Positions 1 to 8,668 of a DNA stretch of 64,000 nt are shown here, piece after piece. The notes under the pieces were generated by a model, which did not search any database, was not told where the DNA came from, and saw nothing but the letters and a program-made list of their open reading frames with translations. Every line of letters starts with the position of its first letter. Position 1 is the stretch's first letter. The stretch spans positions 1 to 64,000 of the forward strand of contig NZ_VYIK01000006.1 in assembly GCF_008709575.1 (NCBI RefSeq), read 5' to 3'. The translations under genes were made by a program, and so were the position numbers. This DNA is from Mycobacterium sp. (GTDB lineage Bacteria > Actinomycetota > Actinomycetes > Mycobacteriales > Mycobacteriaceae).

Positions 1-893
1 ACCGGCACCGGTGGCCGCGCCTTGGCGAGCAGATCGGTAACCACCGGTCCGAGTTCGGCGGGATCCCACCGCGCGCCCTTGTCGACCTGCGGGCCGTGGG
101 CCCAGCCCTCGGCAACCCGGATCAGGCCGCCCTCGACCTCGAAAACCCTGCCGGTGACAGCACCCGACTCAGCGCTGCCAAGCCACACCACCAGGGGCGA
201 AACGTTCTCCGGCGCCATCGCATCGAACCCCTCGTCGGGTTTGGCCATCCTGTCCGCGAAAACGGTTTCGGTCATCCGGGTGCGCGCTGACGGCGCGATC
301 GCGTTGACAGTTACGCCGTAGCGCGCCAGTTCGGCGGCACCGACGAGCGTCAGCGCCGCGATGCCGGCCTTGGCGGCGCTGTAGTTTCCCTGCCCGACGC
401 TGCCCTGCAAACCCGCACCGGAGCTGGTGTTGATGATCCGTGCGTCGACGGATTTGCCCCGCTTGGACAGGCCGCGCCAATAGGATGCGGCGTGCCGCAT
501 CGTGGCGAAGTGCCCCTTGAGGTGCACGGCCACAACCGTGTCGAACTCCTCCTCGCTGGTGTTGGCGATCATCCGGTCGCGCACGATCCCGGCGTTGTTG
601 ACCAGGACGTCCAGACCGCCGAACGTCTCCACCGCGGTCGCGATGAGGTCGGCTGCCTGATTCCAGTCCGCGACGTCAGCGCCGTTGGCGACGGCGTCGC
701 CCCCGGCCGCGGTGATCTCGTCGACCACCTCCTGCGCCGCGCTGCCCCCGCCGGCAGAGGAGCCGTCCAAGCCCACCCCGATGTCGTTGACCACAACGCG
801 CGCGCCCTCGGCAGCGTAGGCGAGTGCGTGCGCGCGTCCGATCCCGCCGCCGGCTCCGGTCACGATGACCACTCGACCGTCGACCAAACCCAT
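1..893 (-). CDS. SDR family oxidoreductase (Rv3548c-type), 3' end runs off the window
   Basis: Open minus-strand frame from ATG at 893 to the window edge. Translation begins MGLVDGRVVIVTGAGGGIGRAHALAYA, with NNAG and YSAAKAG SDR motifs. Not in the ORF track because its stop lies outside the window. Confidence 0.85.
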   Translation of the reverse strand, partial: MGLVDGRVVIVTGAGGGIGRAHALAYAAEGARVVVNDIGVGLDGSSAGGGSAAQEVVDEITAAGGDAVANGADVADWNQAADLIATAVETFGGLDVLVNNAGIVRDRMIANTSEEEFDTVVAVHLKGHFATMRHAASYWRGLSKRGKSVDARIINTSSGAGLQGSVGQGNYSAAKAGIAALTLVGAAELARYGVTVNAIAPSARTRMTETVFADRMAKPDEGFDAMAPENVSPLVVWLGSAESGAVTGRVFEVEGGLIRVAEGWAHGPQVDKGARWDPAELGPVVTDLLAKARPPVP

Positions 894-906
894 ATCCGTT
901 GCCCCT

Positions 907-1686
907 TCACTTGTTGGCGCCGGAGGCGGCAAGATACGGCGGCGGTTCGCCGCCGCCATGGACCTCCAGCGTGGCACCGCTGATGTACGACGCCATATCT
1001 GACGCTAAAAACGCTGCGGCCCAACCGATTTCGGACGGCTTCGCGAGCCGGCCCAACGGTACGGTCGCCGCCACCCTGGCGAGCGAATCCGCGTCGCCGT
1101 AAAACAACGCCGACTGCTCGGTTTCCACCATTCCCGCCACCAGGGCATTCACCCTGACCTTGGGTGCCCACTCCACCGCCAGCGTGGCAGTGAGGTTTTC
1201 CAACCCAGCCTTGGCGGCGCCGTAGGCGGCGGTGCCCGGGGTGGGACGCCGGCCGCTGACACTGGAGATGTTGACGACCGATCCGCCCTCGGACTGAGTC
1301 TGCATATAGATGTTGGCCCGCTGCGAGACGGTAAGCGCGGCAAGCAGGTTGAGTTCGACTATTTTGCGGTTGAAGTTCGGGGTCGCTTCGGCGGCAAGGA
1401 CATAAGGCGAGCCACCGGCATTGTTCACCACAACGTCGATCCGCCCGTGACGCGCCACGATGGCGTCCACCATCGTGGCGACCGCGTCGTCGTCGCGCAC
1501 ATCACAGACATGGAACTCATAGGGCAGGTCATCCACGAGGCGCCGGGCGCAGGCGATGACCGTCGCGCCCTGCTCGGCGAACACCGAGCTGATGCCGGCC
1601 CCAACCCCGCGAACTCCGCCGGTCACCAAGACCACGCGCCCGGCCAGCCCCAAATTGATGGGCCGGGATCCCTCGGAGTGCGTCAC
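907..1686 (-). CDS. SDR family oxidoreductase (Rv3549c-type)
   Basis: VTGGVRGVGAGI Rossmann motif, NNAGG, YGAAKAG catalytic motif. Neighbour of the echA20-ipdABC cluster. Confidence 0.88.
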   Translation of the reverse strand: MTHSEGSRPINLGLAGRVVLVTGGVRGVGAGISSVFAEQGATVIACARRLVDDLPYEFHVCDVRDDDAVATMVDAIVARHGRIDVVVNNAGGSPYVLAAEATPNFNRKIVELNLLAALTVSQRANIYMQTQSEGGSVVNISSVSGRRPTPGTAAYGAAKAGLENLTATLAVEWAPKVRVNALVAGMVETEQSALFYGDADSLARVAATVPLGRLAKPSEIGWAAAFLASDMASYISGATLEVHGGGEPPPYLAASGANK

Positions 1687-1701
1687 TGTGCTAGCGTACC
1701 A

Positions 1702-1715
1702 AGCAAGTGCTTGCT
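1702..1715. promoter_or_regulatory. KstR2-like operator AGCAAGTGCTTGCT between divergent genes
   Basis: Perfect palindrome matching the KstR2 consensus AnCAAGnnCTTGnT, in the divergent intergenic region between the SDR gene and echA20. Confidence 0.85.
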
Positions 1716-1741
1716 CAGGTCATTGGTCCCAGGAAGTGCAC

Positions 1742-2503
1742 ATGCCGATCACCTCGCGTGCCGTCGAACCGGGCATCGTTGCGGTCACCGTCGACTTTCC
1801 GCCGGTCAACGCCATCCCGTCACGCGGCTGGTTCGAACTTGCCGACGCGCTGACCGCCGCGGGCGACACTGCGGCCAACCACGTGGTGATCCTGCGGGCC
1901 GAGGGCCGCGGCTTCAACGCCGGGGTGGACATCAAGGAGATGCAGCGCAGCCCGGGATTCACCGCGCTGGTCGACGCCAACCGAGGCTGCTTTGCGGCAT
2001 TCCGCGCGGTCTACGAGTGCGCGATCCCGGTCATCGCCGCCGTCAACGGGTTCTGCCTGGGCGGGGGGATCGGCCTGGTCGGCAACGCCGACGTCATCGT
2101 GGCCTCCGACGACGCCACCTTCGGTCTGCCCGAGGTCGAACGCGGCGCCCTGGGCGCGGCCACGCATCTGTCCCGGCTGGTGCCCCAGCACATGATGCGG
2201 CGACTGTTCTTCACCGCCGCCACCGTGGACGCCGCCACCTTGCACCGGTTCGGGTCCGTACACGAGGTGGTGCCGCGGGACCGGTTGGACGAGGCGGCGC
2301 TGCGGGTGGCCCGCGACATAGCAGCCAAGGACACCCGTGTGATCAGGGCAGCCAAAGAAGCATTGAACTTCATTGACCTGCAACGAGTTAACGCGAGTTA
2401 CCGCATGGAACAAGGTTTTACTTTCGAGCTCAACCTCGCCGGCGTTTCCGACGAGCACCGCGACGCCTTCGCGGGGACCGCCAAAGCGGGTAAGAAGGAA
2501 TGA
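1742..2503 (+). CDS. echA20: Enoyl-CoA hydratase/isomerase EchA20-type (cholesterol C/D ring degradation)
   Basis: Crotonase fold motifs (AEGRGFNAGVDIKEM, NGFCLGGGIGLVGNADV). Followed by ipdA/ipdB/ipdC with overlapping start/stop codons. Confidence 0.88.
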   Translation: MPITSRAVEPGIVAVTVDFPPVNAIPSRGWFELADALTAAGDTAANHVVILRAEGRGFNAGVDIKEMQRSPGFTALVDANRGCFAAFRAVYECAIPVIAAVNGFCLGGGIGLVGNADVIVASDDATFGLPEVERGALGAATHLSRLVPQHMMRRLFFTAATVDAATLHRFGSVHEVVPRDRLDEAALRVARDIAAKDTRVIRAAKEALNFIDLQRVNASYRMEQGFTFELNLAGVSDEHRDAFAGTAKAGKKE

Positions 2504-3375
2504 CGGACAAGCGAACCACGATTGACGACGCGATTGCGCAGTTGCGCAGCGGCATGACCATCGGAATCGGCGGCTGGGGTTCGCGGCGCAAGCCGATGGC
2601 GTTCGTGCGGGCGATCTGGCGTTCGGATATCAGCGACCTGACCGTGGTGACCTACGGCGGTCCTGATCTGGGCCTGCTGTGTTCAGCAGGTAAGGTTCGC
2701 CGGGCGTATTACGGATTCGTATCGCTGGACTCGCCGCCTTTCTACGACCCGTGGTTCGCCCGCGCGCGCACCAGCGGCGCGATCGAAGCACGGGAGATGG
2801 ACGAGGGAATGCTGCGCTGCGGACTGCAGGCGGCCGCGCAGCGCTTGCCGTTTTTGCCGATCCGCGCCGGGCTGGGCAGCTCGGTGCCGGATTTCTTCGA
2901 CGGCGAACTCAAGACCGTCACCTCGCCGTATCCCACCGACGGCAAGTACGAGACGCTGATCGCCATGCCGCCGCTGCGCCTAGATGCCGCCTTCGTACAC
3001 ATGAATCTCGCTGACGCGCAGGGCAATGCCGCCTATACCGGCATCGACCCCTATTTCGACGACCTGTATCTGATGGCCGCCGAGAAACGTTTCGTGTCCG
3101 CGGAGCGACTGGTTCCGACCGAAGAACTGGTCAAGGCGGTGCCGCCGCAGGCGCTGTTGGTGAACCGGATGATGGTCGACGCAGTGGTCGAGGCACCCGG
3201 CGGTGCGCACTTTACCACCGCAGCACCGGATTACGGGCGCGACGAAAAGTTCCAGCGCCACTACGCCGAGGCCGCAGCCACACCGGAGGGCTGGCAGCGG
3301 TTCGCCACGACCTATCTGTCCGGCAGCGAGGCCCAGTACCAGGAGGCGGTGCGCACGTTCGGATCGTCGTCATGA
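2500..3375 (+). CDS. ipdA: CoA-transferase/COCHEA-CoA hydrolase subunit alpha
   Basis: MTDKRTTIDDAIAQLRSGMTIGIGGWGSRRKPMAFVRAI. CoA transferase subunit A family, overlaps ipdB by 4 bp. Confidence 0.9.
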   Translation: MTDKRTTIDDAIAQLRSGMTIGIGGWGSRRKPMAFVRAIWRSDISDLTVVTYGGPDLGLLCSAGKVRRAYYGFVSLDSPPFYDPWFARARTSGAIEAREMDEGMLRCGLQAAAQRLPFLPIRAGLGSSVPDFFDGELKTVTSPYPTDGKYETLIAMPPLRLDAAFVHMNLADAQGNAAYTGIDPYFDDLYLMAAEKRFVSAERLVPTEELVKAVPPQALLVNRMMVDAVVEAPGGAHFTTAAPDYGRDEKFQRHYAEAAATPEGWQRFATTYLSGSEAQYQEAVRTFGSSS

Positions 3376-4115
3376 TCACCCGCGCCGAAGTCTGTGTGGT
3401 GGCGTGTGCGGAGTTGTTCCGCGACGCCGGCGAGGTCATGATCAGTCCGATGACCACGGTCGCTTCGATCGGCGCCCGGCTGGCCCGGTTGACCTTCTCC
3501 CCCGAGATCCTGCTCACCGACGGGGAGGCACGGCTGCTGGCCGATACTCCCGCCTTGGGTGACGGCGCCGCCGTCGAGGGGTGGATGCCGTTCGGCCGGG
3601 TGTTTGAGACGCTGACCTGGGGACGCCGGCATGTGGTGATGGGCGCCAACCAGATTGACCGCTACGGCAACCAGAACATTTCGGCGTTGGGGCCGCTGCA
3701 GCGGCCGACCCGGCAGATGTTCGGGGTGCGCGGCGCGCCCGGCAACACCGTCAACCACACCACCAGTTATTGGGTCGGCAACCACTCGCCGCGGGTATTC
3801 TGCGACACGGTCGACGTGGTCTGCGGAATCGGGCACGACAAGGTCGACCCGGACAACCCGGCGTTCCGGTTCGTCGATGTCTACCGGGTGGTGTCCAACC
3901 TGGGGGTGTTTGATTTCGGTGGGCCCGGCCGCACGATGCGGGCCCTGAGCCGGCACCCGGGAGTCTCACCTGACCAAATCCGTGACGCCACGTCCTTCGA
4001 CGTCTACGGAGTGGACGAGGCCGAGGAGACCAGGCTGCCCTCTACCGACGAGCTGCGGCTGATCCGCGAGGTGATCGACCCGAAGTCATTGCGCGACGCC
4101 GAGGTCCGATCGTGA
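3372..4115 (+). CDS. ipdB: CoA-transferase/COCHEA-CoA hydrolase subunit beta
   Basis: MITRAEVCVVACAELFRDAGEVMISPMTTVASIGARLARLTFSPEI. Overlaps both neighbours; Rv3552-type. Confidence 0.9.
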   Translation: MITRAEVCVVACAELFRDAGEVMISPMTTVASIGARLARLTFSPEILLTDGEARLLADTPALGDGAAVEGWMPFGRVFETLTWGRRHVVMGANQIDRYGNQNISALGPLQRPTRQMFGVRGAPGNTVNHTTSYWVGNHSPRVFCDTVDVVCGIGHDKVDPDNPAFRFVDVYRVVSNLGVFDFGGPGRTMRALSRHPGVSPDQIRDATSFDVYGVDEAEETRLPSTDELRLIREVIDPKSLRDAEVRS

Positions 4116-5173
4116 GACTGCGCACGCCGCTGACCGACCTGGTCGGCGTCGAGCATCCGGTGGTGCAGACCGGGATGGGTTGGGTGGCCGGCGCCCGGTT
4201 GGTGACGGCCACCGCCAAGGCGGGTGGTCTGGGGATTTTGGCGTCGGCCACGATGACGCTCGACGAGTTGGCAAGCGCGATCGCGAAGGTCAAGGCCGCA
4301 ACCGACAGGCCGTTCGGGGTTAACATCCGCGCCGACGCCGCCGACGCCGCCGACCGGGTGGACCTGATCATCCGCGAAGGCGTCAGAGTCGCGTCGTTCG
4401 CGTTGGCACCCAGGCAACAGCTGGTTGCGCGTTTGAAAGACGCCGGCGTGGTGGTGATCCCGTCGGTGGGCGCGGCCAAACATGCCCGCAAGGTGGCGTC
4501 GTGGGGCGCGGACGCCGTGATCGTTCAGGGGGGTGAGGGCGGTGGCCACACCGGTCCGGTCGCGACGACACTGCTGCTGCCGTCGGTGCTGGACGCAGTG
4601 GACATCCCGGTGATAGCCGCCGGCGGATTCTTCGACGGGCGCGGACTTGCGGCGGCGTTGTCCTACGGTGCTGCCGGCGTCGCGATGGGTACCCGGTTTC
4701 TGCTGACGTCGGATTCGTCGGTGCCCGACGCGGTCAAGCGCCGCTATCTCGACGCCGGACTGGACGGCACGGTGGTCACCACCCGAGTCGACGGCATGCC
4801 GCACCGGGTGCTGCGCAGCGGACTGGTAGACAAATTGGAAAAGCGTTCCCGAGCCGGAGCTTTGGCTGTTGCGGTGGTGAACGCCGCTAAGTTCAAGAAG
4901 ATGTCGGGCATGACCTGGCACTCGATGATCCGCGACGGGCTGGCCATGCGGCACGGCCGGGAACTCACCTGGTCACAGGTGCTGATGGCCGCCAACACCC
5001 CGATGCTGTTGAAAGCCGGGCTGGTTGACGGCAACCCCGACGCCGGCGTGCTCGCCTCGGGGCAGGTGGCCGGCATCCTGGAGGATCTGCCGTCGTGTGC
5101 GGAGTTGATCGACACGATCGTGCGTGACGCGATCAATCGGCTGCAAGCGGCCTCGGCGCTGGTGCAGATGTGA
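4112..5173 (+). CDS. ipdC: NAD(P)H-dependent flavin oxidoreductase / nitronate monooxygenase family, IpdC
   Basis: MRLRTPLTDLVGVEHPVVQTGMGWVAGARLVTATAKAGGLGIL; GGEGGGHTG FMN-binding motif; Rv3553-type. Confidence 0.9.
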   Translation: MRLRTPLTDLVGVEHPVVQTGMGWVAGARLVTATAKAGGLGILASATMTLDELASAIAKVKAATDRPFGVNIRADAADAADRVDLIIREGVRVASFALAPRQQLVARLKDAGVVVIPSVGAAKHARKVASWGADAVIVQGGEGGGHTGPVATTLLLPSVLDAVDIPVIAAGGFFDGRGLAAALSYGAAGVAMGTRFLLTSDSSVPDAVKRRYLDAGLDGTVVTTRVDGMPHRVLRSGLVDKLEKRSRAGALAVAVVNAAKFKKMSGMTWHSMIRDGLAMRHGRELTWSQVLMAANTPMLLKAGLVDGNPDAGVLASGQVAGILEDLPSCAELIDTIVRDAINRLQAASALVQM

Positions 5174-5209
5174 GCCACGCGCGGAACGCGCGCGCGACGG
5201 CGTGCGTGC

Positions 5210-5908
5210 TCAGCGGATGTACACTTCCCGCCCGGTGGGATAGCCGCCACCGGTGGTGGTGATGTGGACGTGGTCATAGTGACCATACCCACGTCCTTGG
5301 GGGCCGTTGGGGGTGTAGTAGGTGCCCCGCCAGATCACATCTTGCACCCCGAATCGCTGCGCATTCTCCAGTGCGAACGCCACAACGTGGTCCCCCAGCG
5401 CGATACCTGCGGCGGTGCCCGGGTCCGGGATCATCACGTCCAGCGCCAAACCGTTGGGATGCCACTTCAGCGCGTCCGGTCGAACGCCACCGATCTGGTG
5501 GATCTCGGGAAACGCTGCGCTGATGCTGCGCGCGGCCAAGATCGTCTTGACCTGCAGACCCCGCTCGGGGGCCACCCCCGCCGGCAACACCTGCGGGCTG
5601 TCTGGATGGACCAGCCGCCACCGCGACGCCGCCACGCCGCCCCAACCGGGACTCCTGCCAGGCCGTGCCCCCGCCGGGACCCACGACAGCCCCTTCTCGG
5701 CTGCCGCCTGGGCCCGTACCAACGCCGGGGCAGCGTGGTCAGCGACTGGGCCGGCGATGGTGGCGTGGCCGCCGGCACCGCCGACCGCGAGGCACCCGGC
5801 AGCCAGGGCGGCGCCCGCAGCGATGCCGACGGGTGATTGTCGCCGACTGCCGGGTAGTCGATGTCGACCCACCTTGAGCACCTTACGAGCAAATCGAGAA
5901 ATAATCAC
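5210..5908 (-). CDS. Secreted/membrane-anchored hypothetical protein with conserved C-terminal domain of mycobacterial cell-envelope proteins
   Basis: N-terminal hydrophobic segment (SPVGIAAGAALAAGCLAVGGAGG). C-terminal HPNGLALDVMIPD...YGHYDHVHITT resembles D-Ala-D-Ala carboxypeptidase/ARB-07466-like domains. Confidence 0.6.
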   Translation of the reverse strand: MIISRFARKVLKVGRHRLPGSRRQSPVGIAAGAALAAGCLAVGGAGGHATIAGPVADHAAPALVRAQAAAEKGLSWVPAGARPGRSPGWGGVAASRWRLVHPDSPQVLPAGVAPERGLQVKTILAARSISAAFPEIHQIGGVRPDALKWHPNGLALDVMIPDPGTAAGIALGDHVVAFALENAQRFGVQDVIWRGTYYTPNGPQGRGYGHYDHVHITTTGGGYPTGREVYIR

Positions 5909-6087
5909 GAGATTGTAACTACTCGGGCTTGACGCCCGCCTACTCCAGGGTCTGATCGATGGCAGCTACTTACTCTGGTTACCCGACGACCGGCAGGGGT
6001 CGGTGACGACGATCCTCGGGGTTGCGCCGGGGGCTAAACCGGCACCCCCTGCTTCCCCGGACCGGGCAACAATGGCACTCTCGGTTC

Positions 6088-7659
6088 ATGACCGAGCAGC
6101 CGCCACAACCTCGATTCCTCGATGACCGGTTGACGCACTGGGCGACTACCAGGCCGAGCGCGCAGGCCTTCCGCTACCTCGACCGAACGTGGACCTGGGG
6201 GGAATGGAACGACCGGGTGCGGCGGCTCGCCGGAGCGCTCACCGCCCAGTCGGTCCGGCGCGGCGACGTGGTCGCGTTCCTGGACAAGAACCACCCGGCC
6301 TGCGTGGAGTTGACGATGGCCGCGGCGTCGATCGGCGCGGCCAACGCGATCATCAACTTCCGCCTTGCCGGCGACGAACTCGACTACGTGATCAACGACT
6401 CCGGCGCGAAGCTGTTGGTCGTTGGCCGCGAGCTGAGGCCGGCCATCGACAGGATCCGCGACAGGCTGACCACCGTCGAACACATCGTCGAGGTCACCCC
6501 CGACGGACGCGAGGACGACGAGTACGAGGCACTGCTCGCGGCCGCCACGCCCGTGGGGCGCAGCGCCGATGTGCAACCCGACGACGTGTGCATCGTGATG
6601 TACTCCTCGGGCACTACCGGCCGTCCGAAAGGAGTCGCGCTCACCCAGGCCAATCTGCTTGCCCACACGATCAATGCCCACGAGGGGTGGGTGTTCGACG
6701 AAGGTGACAAGAACCTGGTGGCGATGCCGTTGTTCCATGTGGGCGGCTCGTCGTATGTCCAGTTCGGCATCCACGACGGCGTGGCGAGCGTCATGACCCG
6801 CGACGTCGACGGTGCGTCGCTGGCCACGGCGATTCTGCACGGTGCCAACCGGACTTTTCTGGTGCCGGCGGTCCTGGCCAAAGTGCTCGAGTCCGGGCCC
6901 GATGCCGTGGAGCTTTTCGGCCGGCTCAAAACGTTTTCCTATGGCGCCTCGCCGATGCCGCTGCCGCTGCTTCGGGCCGCGCTGCAAGCCTGGCCGCACA
7001 CCGACTTCATCCAGGTGTACGGGCTCACCGAACTCTGCGGGGTGATAAGCCATCTGCTGCCCGAAGCACACCGCGACGAGCAGCACCCCGAGCGGCTGCT
7101 CAGCGCGGGCACCCTGATACCGGCCGCCGAGATGCGGGTCGTCGACCCGGACCGCCTCACCGAGGTGCCCACCGGTCAGCCTGGCGAACTCTGGTTCCGC
7201 ACACCCCAATTGATGAAGTGCTATCTGAACAGGCCGGAGGCGACGGCCGAGGCGGTCACCGCGGACGGGTGGTTCCGCACCGGCGACATCGGCCGTGTCG
7301 ACGCGGACGGCTACATCTATGTCGAAGACCGGCTCAAGGACATGATCATCTCCGGTGGCGAGAACATCTATTCTCTGGAGGTCGAACGGGTGCTCGCCGA
7401 ACATCCGGCAGTCGCCGAAGTCGCGGTGTTCGGTGTTCCCGACGAGCGATGGGGTGAAGCCGTCAAGGCCGTCGTCACCCTGACGGGGACCGCCACCGAG
7501 GCCGAGCTGATCGCATGGTCACGGGAGCGACTCGCACACTACAAGTGCCCGAAGAACGTGGACATCAGGCAGGAGCTGCCGCGCAACCCAACCGGCAAGA
7601 TCCTCAAAAGGGAGCTGCGCCAGCAGTATTGGCATGGTCGGGACCGGGCCACCGTCTAG
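6088..7659 (+). CDS. Acyl-CoA synthetase (AMP-binding, FadD family)
   Basis: YSSGTTGRPKGVALTQ, YGLTE, GWFRTGDIGRVD and KDMIISGGENIYSLEVE motifs. Start chosen at ATG 6088 (MTEQPPQPRFLDDR). Confidence 0.85.
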   Translation: MTEQPPQPRFLDDRLTHWATTRPSAQAFRYLDRTWTWGEWNDRVRRLAGALTAQSVRRGDVVAFLDKNHPACVELTMAAASIGAANAIINFRLAGDELDYVINDSGAKLLVVGRELRPAIDRIRDRLTTVEHIVEVTPDGREDDEYEALLAAATPVGRSADVQPDDVCIVMYSSGTTGRPKGVALTQANLLAHTINAHEGWVFDEGDKNLVAMPLFHVGGSSYVQFGIHDGVASVMTRDVDGASLATAILHGANRTFLVPAVLAKVLESGPDAVELFGRLKTFSYGASPMPLPLLRAALQAWPHTDFIQVYGLTELCGVISHLLPEAHRDEQHPERLLSAGTLIPAAEMRVVDPDRLTEVPTGQPGELWFRTPQLMKCYLNRPEATAEAVTADGWFRTGDIGRVDADGYIYVEDRLKDMIISGGENIYSLEVERVLAEHPAVAEVAVFGVPDERWGEAVKAVVTLTGTATEAELIAWSRERLAHYKCPKNVDIRQELPRNPTGKILKRELRQQYWHGRDRATV

Positions 7660-7671
7660 CCTGTTGCGGTA

Positions 7672-8538
7672 TCAAAAAACGCGCACCCAGTCGACGAGCA
7701 TGTCGGCGGGGTAGCCGCCCGTCGCGGGGTCGCCGCCACCGGAACCGCCGACCGCAAGGTTGAGGACCGGGAACAGCGTGTAGCCGGGCTCGTTGAACGG
7801 CCACTCGCGGATGGGCTCGTCGAGGTTTTCGATACCGGTGGCTGCAACCGTGAAGTACGGTTCCGAGCCGTTGACGTAATCTTCCCAGAAATACATCCCA
7901 TTGTGATCCCAGGTGACCCGCCACGTGTGCCAGTTGCCGTCCACCGCGATCGGATGGGTCTCGAACGCCGTGCCGATCGGGTTTGCGTGCACAGTGGTTC
8001 CGGAAGGCCATTGCCCGTTGCCGTACCACTCGAGGATGTCGACTTCGCCCTCGCGGCCGGGGTCGTCGTTGGACAACCACCAGGCGGGCCAGCATCCCGC
8101 GGTGAGGCAGTTGAGCTTGATCCGCGCCTCCCAGGTCGTCCCGATGCCTCCCCGCCAGTTGCCGCTGACCAGGGCGCCGAAATAGGTATCGGCCTCTCTG
8201 GTGGCGCGAATAACCAGGTTGGAATTGCCGTCGAGGAACACGTTGCGCCGGCTGTCCCGGTACTGGTACCAGTACTCGGGTCGGTCATACCCCACCGGGT
8301 TCTTGATCGGCGTCCGGTGGTTGGCCACCGTCCACTTCGCCGGGTTGGGGGCCGAGCCGGCCGGGCCGTCGAACTCGTCGTAGAAAAGGAAGCCCCCGGC
8401 TGCCGCACCGGGCGGCGCGGCGGGCGCAGATCCCCGGGACGGCCGGGCTCCGGCCGTGGGCAGCCGAACCGCGGCCGCCACCGCACCGACGCCCAGCATC
8501 AACATCACGCTCCGACGATTCACCGCAGGCACCACCAA
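7672..8538 (-). CDS. Secreted glycoside hydrolase family 16 (beta-1,3-glucanase-like, Rv0315-type)
   Basis: Signal sequence, then the GH16 catalytic signature EVDILE (GEVDILEWYGNG) and WPAWWLSNDDPGREG. Confidence 0.88.
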   Translation of the reverse strand: MVVPAVNRRSVMLMLGVGAVAAAVRLPTAGARPSRGSAPAAPPGAAAGGFLFYDEFDGPAGSAPNPAKWTVANHRTPIKNPVGYDRPEYWYQYRDSRRNVFLDGNSNLVIRATREADTYFGALVSGNWRGGIGTTWEARIKLNCLTAGCWPAWWLSNDDPGREGEVDILEWYGNGQWPSGTTVHANPIGTAFETHPIAVDGNWHTWRVTWDHNGMYFWEDYVNGSEPYFTVAATGIENLDEPIREWPFNEPGYTLFPVLNLAVGGSGGGDPATGGYPADMLVDWVRVF

Positions 8539-8668
8539 TCGGTCACGACGACAAGAACGACGGGTGCTTCGGCACCGGCCGCTTTCGCAAACGGTGCTAT
8601 GAAATCACGTCGAGGTCGCAAAACGCAGCCGGAATCCCCGACTGGACACGCTGAGCGTCTCGCGGCGG

